DNA of 64,000 nucleotides from an uncultured Shimia sp. (GTDB taxonomy: Bacteria > Pseudomonadota > Alphaproteobacteria > Rhodobacterales > Rhodobacteraceae), in the NCBI RefSeq assembly GCF_947493595.1, contig NZ_CANLRL010000002.1, positions 620,001-684,000 on the forward strand, in the 5' to 3' direction. Positions 48,665-56,237 of this stretch are shown one piece after another. A program made the position numbers and the translations under genes. The notes below the pieces were generated by a model. It was not told where the DNA came from and searched no databases. It was given only the letters and a program-made list of their open reading frames with translations. The first letter of the stretch is position 1; every line of letters begins with the position of its first letter.

Positions 48665-49720
48665 TCAGAGGTCTTTGGAATGGGTGATGAAATCAGCCTC
48701 GGCGCGGGTCCAGACACCGTCGCTGAGGTCATCGAGTTTCATCAGTGTTTCGAGCAATTGCGCGGCGTAGTCCTCAGAACTTTCCACCGGCAGCATGGAT
48801 GGCAGGTTGTCGATGGCCATGACGTCCAGCACAGGAGCATCGGCCACGCGCAGAGCAGGCGCCTCCCAAGTGGTGGCGCGGTCATAAACCGGAACTGGGT
48901 TGTAATCGCTGTCTGGGTCGCAGGCCACGTCACCAATGGCGGTGAGTTTGCGGTCGGCCTTTAGCGCCTCTTGCGGCACAAACACCGGCGTGCCGGGGCG
49001 GGCAAAGATGCAGTTCAGGAACAGGTCATGGTCCAAGATTTCCGGGAAGGGTCCACCGGAGGCGGTTTCCGCCATGTCCCACTTGGTGACGGTGCAGCCC
49101 ATGGCTTCGAGCAAGTCGGCGGCACCGGTGCCTACACGACCCAGCGCGCCAATCACGATGGCGGAGGGGCGGTCTTTGGAGAGCGCGTCGAGTTCCGCGC
49201 CGAGGTCGGCCAGCAGGGCGTCTTTGCCCGCGTAGACCCCAACGGGGCCACAGAGCTCGCCACGTTGTTGCGCGGCCCAGGATTTCAGCGTGACCGCAGA
49301 GCCTGCATAGCCCGCCCAATAGCCAAAGGCGGCGACACGGCGGCCGGTGTCGTCCACCAGATATTCGAGATCATACAGCGTGCCGCCGCCCGCCTTGAAG
49401 CGTTTCAACAACGCCACGCCGGAGTGCTGGCCCTTGAAGGCATGGCCAAACATGATGTGGCGGTGTGGCAGGGGTGTACCGTCTTCGGGCAGCTCTTTGA
49501 GGCCAAAGATGATCGCGTCACGTGGGGCTTCGGGCCAGCTGTTTTCTGCTGCGATGTCACAGCCAGCTGCCTTGTAACCGTCAATCGAGATCGCCCGCAC
49601 AGAGCTTTCTTCCACGGTCACGCGGATGCCTTTGTCCAATAGCGCCTTTGCGCCTTCGGGTGTCAGACCGACCCGCTCCTCATTTTGCCTCTGTTCGGCA
49701 CGTACCCAAAGATGCGTCAT
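48665..49720 (-). CDS. saccharopine dehydrogenase, LYS1-like (lysine/2-oxoglutarate side)
   Basis: This 351-residue protein of the alanine dehydrogenase/PNT-like fold starts THLWVRAEQRQNEERVGLTPEGAKALLDKGIRVTVEESSVRAI. It continues with IMFGHAFKGQHSGVALLKRF, FGYWAGYAGSAVTLKSWAAQ and the nucleotide motif VIGALGRVGTGAADLLEAMG. It condenses lysine with 2-oxoglutarate (or the reverse). Together with the LYS9-like gene it makes a bacterial saccharopine pathway. I chose the ATG at 49720 (MTHLWV); GAGGGG lies a few bases upstream. The track start extends 32 codons into the gap before polA. Confidence 0.87.
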   Translation of the reverse strand: MTHLWVRAEQRQNEERVGLTPEGAKALLDKGIRVTVEESSVRAISIDGYKAAGCDIAAENSWPEAPRDAIIFGLKELPEDGTPLPHRHIMFGHAFKGQHSGVALLKRFKAGGGTLYDLEYLVDDTGRRVAAFGYWAGYAGSAVTLKSWAAQQRGELCGPVGVYAGKDALLADLGAELDALSKDRPSAIVIGALGRVGTGAADLLEAMGCTVTKWDMAETASGGPFPEILDHDLFLNCIFARPGTPVFVPQEALKADRKLTAIGDVACDPDSDYNPVPVYDRATTWEAPALRVADAPVLDVMAIDNLPSMLPVESSEDYAAQLLETLMKLDDLSDGVWTRAEADFITHSKDL

Positions 49721-49840
49721 CTCTGTTCCCCTCATATTCGATTTTCCATAGATCAGCCCCTTGCGACGATGGCAAGAGCCGCGCCGCCGCGTCTTTTGCG
49801 TGGCAGGTCCCGCCACTCTCTGCCTTCATCCTCTCCTTCT

Positions 49841-49890
49841 CTAAATATCCCGGGGGAGTCGCCGCCTGCGGCGATGGGGGCAGCGCCCCC
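49841..49890 (+). repeat. REP-like intergenic element, copy C
   Basis: CTAAATATCCCGGGGGAG is followed by two hairpins, TCGCCGC-CT-GCGGCGA and GGGGGC-AGC-GCCCCC. It lies between the LYS1-like gene and polA. Confidence 0.6.
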
Positions 49891-49968
49891 TTTGCGCAGG
49901 TTTTCGACTGGCACCGCGCGGGGCGGCGTGGCACAACGGGCCAAAGCAGAACAAAACGGGAGCGCGCC

Positions 49969-52767
49969 ATGAGTTTTGGCAAAGGATGTCACCTGCATCT
50001 GATCGACGGGTCGGCCTTTATTTTTCGGGCCTATCACGCGCTGCCGCCGCTGACGCGCAAGTCAGACGGCTTACCAATTGGTGCCGTGGCCGGGTTCAGC
50101 AACATGTTGCAGCGCTATATCGAGGACAATTCCGGACCAGATGCGCCCACCCATGTGGCGGTGATTTTTGACTATTCCGGCAAGTCGTTCCGCAACGAGA
50201 TGTATGACCAATACAAAGCCAACCGGCCACCGGCGCCGGAGGATTTGGTGCCGCAATTCCCGCTGACTCGCACGGCGACCAAGGCGTTTAACATTGCCTG
50301 CAAAGAGGTCGAGGGATTTGAGGCGGATGACATCATCGCCACGCTGGCCTGTCAGGCGCGCGATGCCGGGGGGCGTTGCACCATCATCAGCTCGGACAAA
50401 GACCTGATGCAGCTGGTGGGCGGCGGCGTAGAGATGCTCGACGCGATGAAGAACAAGCGCATTGATCGCGACGGGGTTATTGAGAAATTTGGCGTTGGGC
50501 CAGAACGCGTGGTGGATGTGCAGGCACTGGCTGGCGACAGCGTGGACAACGTGCCGGGCGCGCCGGGCATTGGCATCAAGACGGCGGCGTTGCTGATCAA
50601 CGAATATGGTGATCTGGAAAGCCTGTTGGACCGTGCGGAAGAGATCAAACAGCCCAAACGCCGCCAGACGCTGATTGAGAAACGTGACCAGATTGAGCTG
50701 TCCAAACGGTTGGTGCAGCTGGATTGCGACATGGAGCTGGATTTCACGCTGGACGATCTGGAGGTGCAAGACCCGGAGCCGGAAGTGCTGTTGGGCTTCC
50801 TCACGGAAATGGAATTCCGCACACAGATTAAGCGCGCGGCTGACAAGCTGGGGGTAGAGGCCCCAAGTATTCCGGAGCCTGTTGGAGGGGTTGCCGATGA
50901 GGCACCTGCGGCGGATGATGTGCCGTTTGATGCGTCCAAATATGAATGGGTCAAAGATCGCGCAGCACTGGACCGGTGGATCGCCGCCATTATGAAACGT
51001 GGCTATGTGGCGGTGGACACGGAAACCAACTCGCTCAACGAAATGGTCGCGGAACTGGCGGGGATTTGCCTGTCGGTGGAGCCGGGGGAGGCCTGCTACA
51101 TTCCGGTGGGGCATAAGAAAGGCGCGAGCGACGATCTGTTTGGCGGCGACGAGCTGCAAGAGGGGCAGATGCCGCTGAACGAGGTGTTGGATGCGCTAAA
51201 GCCGATGCTGGAAGATCCGTCGGTGCTGAAGATTTTCCAGAACGCCAAATATGACTGCAAGGTGTTTGCCAATTACAACGTCACCGTGGCGCCGATTGAT
51301 GACACCATGCTGCTGTCGTACGCGCTGCATGCGGGGGAGCACAATCATGGCATGGACGCGCTCAGCGAGCGCTATCTGAGCCACCAACCCGTGCCGATCA
51401 AAACGCTGATTGGCAGCGGCAAAAGCATGATCACCTTTGACAAGGTGCCGATCGAAGATGCGCTGCCCTATGCGGCAGAAGATGCGGATGTCACGCTGCG
51501 CCTGTGGCAGCTGTTCAAGCCAAAGCTGCACCGGCGGCAGGTGACCTCGGTCTATGAAACTTTGGAGCGCCCCTTGGTGCCGGTGCTGGCGCAGATGGAG
51601 CGACACGGCGTCAAGGTGGACCGCGACGCGCTTTCTCGGATGTCCAATGCCTTTGCGCAGAAGATGGCGGCGCTGGAGGCGGAAATTCACGAACTGGCGG
51701 GCGGTACGTTTAACGTTGGCTCACCCAAACAGCTGGGTGAAATCCTGTTTGATAAGCTGGAACTGCCAGGCGGCAAGAAAGGCAAAACCGGGGCCTATGC
51801 CACCGGTGTGGATATTCTCGAAGACCTCGCAACTGAGCACGCCCTGCCGGGGTTGGTGCTGGACTGGCGGCAGTTGAGTAAGCTGAAGTCGACCTACACC
51901 GACGCGTTACAGACTCACATCAACAGTGACACCGGGCGAGTGCATACTTCTTATGTGCAAACCGGCGCCAACACCGGGCGACTGGCCTCCACTGATCCCA
52001 ACCTGCAGAATATTCCGGTGCGTTCTGAGGAAGGTCGGCGCATTCGCGAGGCCTTTGTGGCTGAGGAAGGCAAGACGCTGATCTCGCTGGACTACTCGCA
52101 GGTGGAATTGCGCATTCTGGCACATGTGGCGGGGATTGATGCGCTCAAAGCTGCGTTCCGGGATGGGCAGGACATTCACGCTATGACTGCGTCAGAAGTG
52201 TTTGATGTGCCGATGGAGGAGATGACCAGCGAGGTGCGTAGCCGCGCCAAGGCGATCAACTTTGGTGTGATCTACGGGATCTCCGGCTTTGGTCTGGCGC
52301 GCAATCTGCGCATTCCGCGCGGCGAGGCGCAGGACTTCATCAACCGCTATTTTGAGCGCTTTCCGGGCATTCGCACCTATATGGATGACACCAAAGCCTT
52401 TGCCAAAGAACACGGCTATGTGCAGACGTTGTTTGGCCGCAAAATCCACACGCCGGAGATCAACGCCAAAGGCCCGCGGGCAAGCTTTGCCTATCGCGCA
52501 GCCATAAATGCGCCGATCCAAGGTACAGCCGCTGACATCATCCGGCGAGCGATGATCCGCATGCCGGAGGCCATCAAAGACCTGCCGGCCAAGATGCTGT
52601 TGCAGGTGCACGATGAATTGATCTTTGAGGTCGATGACGCTGCGGTGGACGCAACTATCGAAGTGGCGCGGGATGTGATGCAGCGGGCCACTGAGCCTGC
52701 CATCAAGCTGGATGTGCCGTTGATTGTGGATGCGGGACGTGGGGCCAATTGGGCGGAGGCGCATTAA
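49969..52767 (+). CDS. polA: DNA polymerase I
   Basis: This 932-residue polymerase has all three domains. The N-terminal 5'-3' exonuclease (about 1-300) shows LIDGSAFIFRAYHALPP and DDIIATLAC. The 3'-5' proofreading domain is intact, with VAVDTETNSLNEM, FQNAKYDCKVF and YAAEDADVTLRLW. The polymerase domain has motif A LISLDYSQVELRILAH, motif B RSRAKAINFGVIYGISGFGL and motif C LLQVHDELIFEV. It fills gaps in repair and removes RNA primers. The track ORF starts 149 codons earlier in the REP-like gap; the ATG at 49969 (MSFGKGCHLHLIDGS) is where homology begins. Confidence 0.95.
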   Translation: MSFGKGCHLHLIDGSAFIFRAYHALPPLTRKSDGLPIGAVAGFSNMLQRYIEDNSGPDAPTHVAVIFDYSGKSFRNEMYDQYKANRPPAPEDLVPQFPLTRTATKAFNIACKEVEGFEADDIIATLACQARDAGGRCTIISSDKDLMQLVGGGVEMLDAMKNKRIDRDGVIEKFGVGPERVVDVQALAGDSVDNVPGAPGIGIKTAALLINEYGDLESLLDRAEEIKQPKRRQTLIEKRDQIELSKRLVQLDCDMELDFTLDDLEVQDPEPEVLLGFLTEMEFRTQIKRAADKLGVEAPSIPEPVGGVADEAPAADDVPFDASKYEWVKDRAALDRWIAAIMKRGYVAVDTETNSLNEMVAELAGICLSVEPGEACYIPVGHKKGASDDLFGGDELQEGQMPLNEVLDALKPMLEDPSVLKIFQNAKYDCKVFANYNVTVAPIDDTMLLSYALHAGEHNHGMDALSERYLSHQPVPIKTLIGSGKSMITFDKVPIEDALPYAAEDADVTLRLWQLFKPKLHRRQVTSVYETLERPLVPVLAQMERHGVKVDRDALSRMSNAFAQKMAALEAEIHELAGGTFNVGSPKQLGEILFDKLELPGGKKGKTGAYATGVDILEDLATEHALPGLVLDWRQLSKLKSTYTDALQTHINSDTGRVHTSYVQTGANTGRLASTDPNLQNIPVRSEEGRRIREAFVAEEGKTLISLDYSQVELRILAHVAGIDALKAAFRDGQDIHAMTASEVFDVPMEEMTSEVRSRAKAINFGVIYGISGFGLARNLRIPRGEAQDFINRYFERFPGIRTYMDDTKAFAKEHGYVQTLFGRKIHTPEINAKGPRASFAYRAAINAPIQGTAADIIRRAMIRMPEAIKDLPAKMLLQVHDELIFEVDDAAVDATIEVARDVMQRATEPAIKLDVPLIVDAGRGANWAEAH

Positions 52768-52784
52768 GGCGCGCCATGGCCCTG

Positions 52785-52831
52785 CTTCATTTGACTATAA
52801 ATATCCACTGCGCTGCCCTTGCGGGTGGCGC
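52785..52831 (+). repeat. REP-like intergenic element, copy E (degenerate)
   Basis: CTTCATTTGACTATAAATATCC is followed by a 9-bp stem (GCGCTGCCC/GGGTGGCGC, two G-U, loop TTGC) after polA. The CCGGGGG core is lost. Confidence 0.4.
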
Positions 52832-52846
52832 AACGCCCAACAGGGC

Positions 52847-53599
52847 TCAGCTCAACCAGCTTAGCCCCTGTTCGGTGCGTTTTGCCGGTTTGTATTCGGC
52901 GCTGACGGCGCCGGTGTAGCCACTTTCATCCAGCATCTCAAAAAAGGCCGGGTAGTCGAAGTGTTTCGACTTCACCGGCTCGTTGCGGTCTGGCAGGCCG
53001 CCGATCTGGATATGGCGCACACGGGATTTGTGCTTGTCCCAGCAGTCCAGCACGTCGCCATGGATTTTATGCGCGTGATAGGTGTCAAACTGCAGCGCCA
53101 GATTGGGGGCGTTGACCTCGTCCAAAATCTCCGCCGCCAGATCAAAGTTGTTCAGGAAGTAGCCTGGCATATCAACGTCGTTGATCGGCTCGATGGTGAG
53201 CTGTTGTTTGGGGGCAAAGGCACAGGCCCATTTCAGGTTTTCCACAAAAGTGGTACGGGCCTCATCGCCAGAAGCAGCCCCCGCCATGATGTGCACAATA
53301 CGGGCGCGCAGCATGTCGGCGTAGCGCAAGGTGCGGCGGAAATCGCGTTGAAAGCGATCCTCAAGGCCGGGCACAGCGGCAAAACCCCGATCGCCGCCGG
53401 TGTAGTTGGGCGGTGGGCAGTTGATCAGCTCCAGCGACAACCCGTTGCGCAGCAAAGCCCGCTGGGTTTCCGGCGCGGGTGTCTCATAAGGAAAGAGGAT
53501 TTCCACCGCCTCAAAGCCCGCCTCGGCGGCGGCTTCATAGCGGTCCAACTCCGGAAATTCGGCAAACAACATGGTCAGGTTGGCGGCAAATTTGGGCAT
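52847..53599 (-). CDS. hyi: hydroxypyruvate isomerase family protein
   Basis: This 250-residue TIM-barrel protein of the xylose-isomerase-like family starts MPKFAANLTMLFAEFPELDRYEAAAEAGFEAVEILFPYE. It has the metal-binding Glu regions LTIEPINDVDMPGYFLNN and QFDTYHAHKIHGD, HIQIGGLPDRNEP, and a closing VSAEYKPA. This matches Hyi, which interconverts hydroxypyruvate and tartronate semialdehyde in glyoxylate metabolism. It is a single leftward gene between polA and DUF1285, with no glyoxylate genes adjacent. Related sugar-epimerase activities are possible. Confidence 0.85.
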   Translation of the reverse strand: MPKFAANLTMLFAEFPELDRYEAAAEAGFEAVEILFPYETPAPETQRALLRNGLSLELINCPPPNYTGGDRGFAAVPGLEDRFQRDFRRTLRYADMLRARIVHIMAGAASGDEARTTFVENLKWACAFAPKQQLTIEPINDVDMPGYFLNNFDLAAEILDEVNAPNLALQFDTYHAHKIHGDVLDCWDKHKSRVRHIQIGGLPDRNEPVKSKHFDYPAFFEMLDESGYTGAVSAEYKPAKRTEQGLSWLS

Positions 53600-53690
53600 G
53601 GGGTTCTCCTCTGATGAAGGTTATTCCAGCTTTGCTTGCGTGAAAACAGTCCGAAATTCCGCAAGTTTGAACGGTTTGGCGGAAGGTTGC

Positions 53691-54293
53691 TTAGCCCAGC
53701 TCGGCGGAGGGAAGAAATGGGAAGAACACGCCGGAAGACATCACGCCAAATAGGCTTTGGCCGTTGACGTCCTGGTGAATACCCAACTCCACAAGGCGAT
53801 AAAACGCCTTGCGGGTGATGCGGGCTTCGAGGTTGGCGCGCACGGTCACATAAGGAGCGGGTTCATCCGTGTCTGGGTCGATGTCTACGCGAATTGGGTT
53901 GTCCGGACCTGCGGCGGTAAAGTCGCCTACGTGGGTTTCAAAAGTCAGAACTTGGGTGTCACCTTCGCCGGTCACCTCGAAATCTTCGGTGATGAAAGGC
54001 GCGTCTTCAACGGTGATTCCAACTTTTTCGACGGGCGTGACCAGCACGTAGTTGTCGCCATCTTTGCGCAGGATGTTGGAGAACATCTTCACCATGGCGG
54101 GGCGATTGATCGGGCTGCCTTCGTAAAACCACGTGCCGTCGCGCGCGATGCGCATGTCTAGATCGCCGCAATGCGGTGGGTTCCACAGGTGCACAGGCGC
54201 GGGGCCGCGCGCTTTTACGGCGGCAGTGGCGGAGGCGGCGATGGTGTCTGCGTCAATTTTCACAGGAAATTGTTCCCTCATTGCTTTTGCCAT
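53691..54293 (-). CDS. DUF1285 domain protein
   Basis: This 200-residue soluble protein contains PVHLWNPPHCGDLDMRIARDGTWFYEGSPINRPAMVKMFSNILRKDGDNYVLVTPVEKVGITVEDAPF, which defines DUF1285. The family is uncharacterised and often lies next to moxR in alphaproteobacteria, as here. The track begins at a TTG; I prefer the ATG at 54293 (MAKAMREQFP), though no clear SD precedes it. It is divergent from moxR with a 55-base gap. Confidence 0.8.
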   Translation of the reverse strand: MAKAMREQFPVKIDADTIAASATAAVKARGPAPVHLWNPPHCGDLDMRIARDGTWFYEGSPINRPAMVKMFSNILRKDGDNYVLVTPVEKVGITVEDAPFITEDFEVTGEGDTQVLTFETHVGDFTAAGPDNPIRVDIDPDTDEPAPYVTVRANLEARITRKAFYRLVELGIHQDVNGQSLFGVMSSGVFFPFLPSAELG

Positions 54294-54348
54294 TTCATCT
54301 GAGCGCGTTACTGTCAACGTAAGCAGGTAGCGTTACGGGAGACACAGT

Positions 54349-55356
54349 ATGGCGGATGCAGACAACCTTGTCGCAGAGATCGAAGAGCTGGGCGGCAAAT
54401 TGGCGGAGGCCAAGGCGGCGATCACCAAGCGCTTTATCGGACAGGAACAGGTTGTTGATCTGACGCTTTCGGCCTTGCTCTGTGGGGGGCACGCGCTGCT
54501 GATTGGCCTGCCCGGATTGGGCAAAACCCGGCTTGTGGATACGCTCTCGACCGTGATGGGCCTCAATGGCAACCGGGTGCAGTTTACGCCGGATTTGATG
54601 CCCGCCGATATTCTCGGCTCTGAGGTTTTGGAGACCGGCGAGAGCGGTGCGCGGGAGTTCCGATTCGTGCCGGGGCCGATTTTTTGTCAATTGTTGATGG
54701 CTGATGAGATCAACCGCGCCAGCCCGCGGACGCAATCGGCACTGTTGCAGGCGATGCAGGAGAAGCAGGTTACGGTGGCGGGTGCAGACCGTCCGCTGGA
54801 CGCGCCGTTCCATGTGCTGGCCACGCAGAACCCAATTGAGCAGGAAGGCACCTATCCATTGCCCGAAGCGCAGTTGGACCGCTTCTTGGTGCAGATTGAT
54901 GTGCCTTATCCGGATCGTGATACGGAGCGCGATATTTTGCTGGCCACAACCGGTGTGGAAGAGGAAGAGGCGCATGCGGTGTTCACCGCGGAAGAGCTGA
55001 TTGCGGCACAAACGCTGCTGCGGCGGATGCCGGTTGGGGAAAGCGTGATGGAGCTGATCCTTGATCTGGTGCGCGCCTGTCGTCCGGATGATGAAACCGC
55101 CACTGACGCCGTGCGCGAAAGCGTGGCTTGGGGGCCCGGCCCGCGGGCGGCGCAGGCCTTGATGATGACGGTGCGGGCACAGGCGTTGCTGCATGGGCGG
55201 CTCGCGCCCAATGCGCAGGATGTGATGGATATGGCGGGTCCCGTGTTGAGCCACCGCATGGCGCTGACCTTTGCGGCGCGGGCGCGGGGTGAGAGCCTTG
55301 CGGGGCTGATTGCCGAGACTGTTGCGCGCTACGACAATGTGGGAGCTGCCGCGTGA
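54349..55356 (+). CDS. MoxR-family AAA+ ATPase
   Basis: This 335-residue ATPase has Walker A GLPGLGKTR, Walker B LLMADEINRASPRTQSALLQAMQEKQVT, sensor LATQNPIEQEGTYPLPEAQLDRF and the C-terminal helical lid. MoxR proteins act as chaperones that mature or activate proteins with VWA domains. It leads a four-gene operon with DUF58, DUF4159 and membrane proteins, the usual alphaproteobacterial order. GGGAG lies 7 bases before the ATG, and the stop overlaps the next gene by 4 bases. Confidence 0.9.
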   Translation: MADADNLVAEIEELGGKLAEAKAAITKRFIGQEQVVDLTLSALLCGGHALLIGLPGLGKTRLVDTLSTVMGLNGNRVQFTPDLMPADILGSEVLETGESGAREFRFVPGPIFCQLLMADEINRASPRTQSALLQAMQEKQVTVAGADRPLDAPFHVLATQNPIEQEGTYPLPEAQLDRFLVQIDVPYPDRDTERDILLATTGVEEEEAHAVFTAEELIAAQTLLRRMPVGESVMELILDLVRACRPDDETATDAVRESVAWGPGPRAAQALMMTVRAQALLHGRLAPNAQDVMDMAGPVLSHRMALTFAARARGESLAGLIAETVARYDNVGAAA

Positions 55357-56237
55357 GTGCAGCCCCCTATCTGCGCAGCCAGGCTGAGACGGAGGCGGCA
55401 AGCCTGCCGCCACTTTTGGCCCATGCGGAGCATTTGGCGGGTACGGTTTTGCTCGGCGAGCATGGGCGGCGACGCGCGGGCATGGGCGACGATTTCTGGC
55501 AATACCGGCCGGTACAGCCAGGTGACAGCCTGCGCATGATTGACTGGCGGCGCTCGGCCAAATCGGACGCGCAGTTTGTGCGCCAGCGGGAATGGCAGGT
55601 GGCGCAATCGGTGATGATGTGGGTCGATACGGCCCCGTCGATGTTGTTTGCCAGTGACAAAGACACACCGCAGAAGGCGGATCGGGCGCGGCTCTTGGCC
55701 TTGGCGCTGGCGATCCTGCTCATTCGCAGCGGTGAACGGGTGGGGTTGACCGGGACCGATCTGCCGCCACGGAGGGGTGAGTTGCAGATCATGCGGCTGG
55801 CCGAGGTGTTTTTGCGCAACGATGCGGATGGTGAGGTCCCAGACTATGGCACGCCGGAATCGCGGGCCATGCTGCCGCATGCGCGGGCGGTGTTTATTTC
55901 TGACTTTATGGGCGATTTTGACGCGGTGCAGGTGGCGCTGACCAAAGCGGCGGATCGTGGGGTCGTGGGCGCGTGTTTGCAGGTGCTGGACCCGGCGGAG
56001 GAGGAATTTCCCTTCAAGGGCCGGGCGGTGTTTGAGAGCATGGGCGGCACTGTGAGCCACGACACCAAGAAGGCGGACGACTTGAAGCTGCGCTATTTGG
56101 AGCGGTTGGCGGAGCGGCAGGCCGCATTGAAAGACCTGTGTCGTTCAACTGGGTGGCTCTATGGTCACCATAGCACTGGGCAGTCGGCACAAACCGCGCT
56201 GTTGTGGTTGCATCAGGCATTGGAGCGGCGGGCATGA
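55353..56237 (+). CDS. DUF58 domain protein
   Basis: This 294-residue protein carries the DUF58 signature DDFWQYRPVQPGDSLRMIDWRRSAKSDAQFVRQREWQVAQSVMMWVDTAPSM. It continues as a VWA-like fold with a metal-site-like WVDTAPS. DUF58 proteins are regular partners of MoxR. The GTG start overlaps the moxR stop (GTGA) and its own stop overlaps the next ATG (ATGA), so translation is coupled along the operon. No membrane helix is evident. Confidence 0.87.
   Translation: MSAAPYLRSQAETEAASLPPLLAHAEHLAGTVLLGEHGRRRAGMGDDFWQYRPVQPGDSLRMIDWRRSAKSDAQFVRQREWQVAQSVMMWVDTAPSMLFASDKDTPQKADRARLLALALAILLIRSGERVGLTGTDLPPRRGELQIMRLAEVFLRNDADGEVPDYGTPESRAMLPHARAVFISDFMGDFDAVQVALTKAADRGVVGACLQVLDPAEEEFPFKGRAVFESMGGTVSHDTKKADDLKLRYLERLAERQAALKDLCRSTGWLYGHHSTGQSAQTALLWLHQALERRA

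Noticed and set aside
49522-49968. 149-codon N-terminal extension of polA in the ORF track
   Set aside because: It covers the 5' part of the opposite saccharopine gene and a REP-like element; PolA homology begins at 49969.
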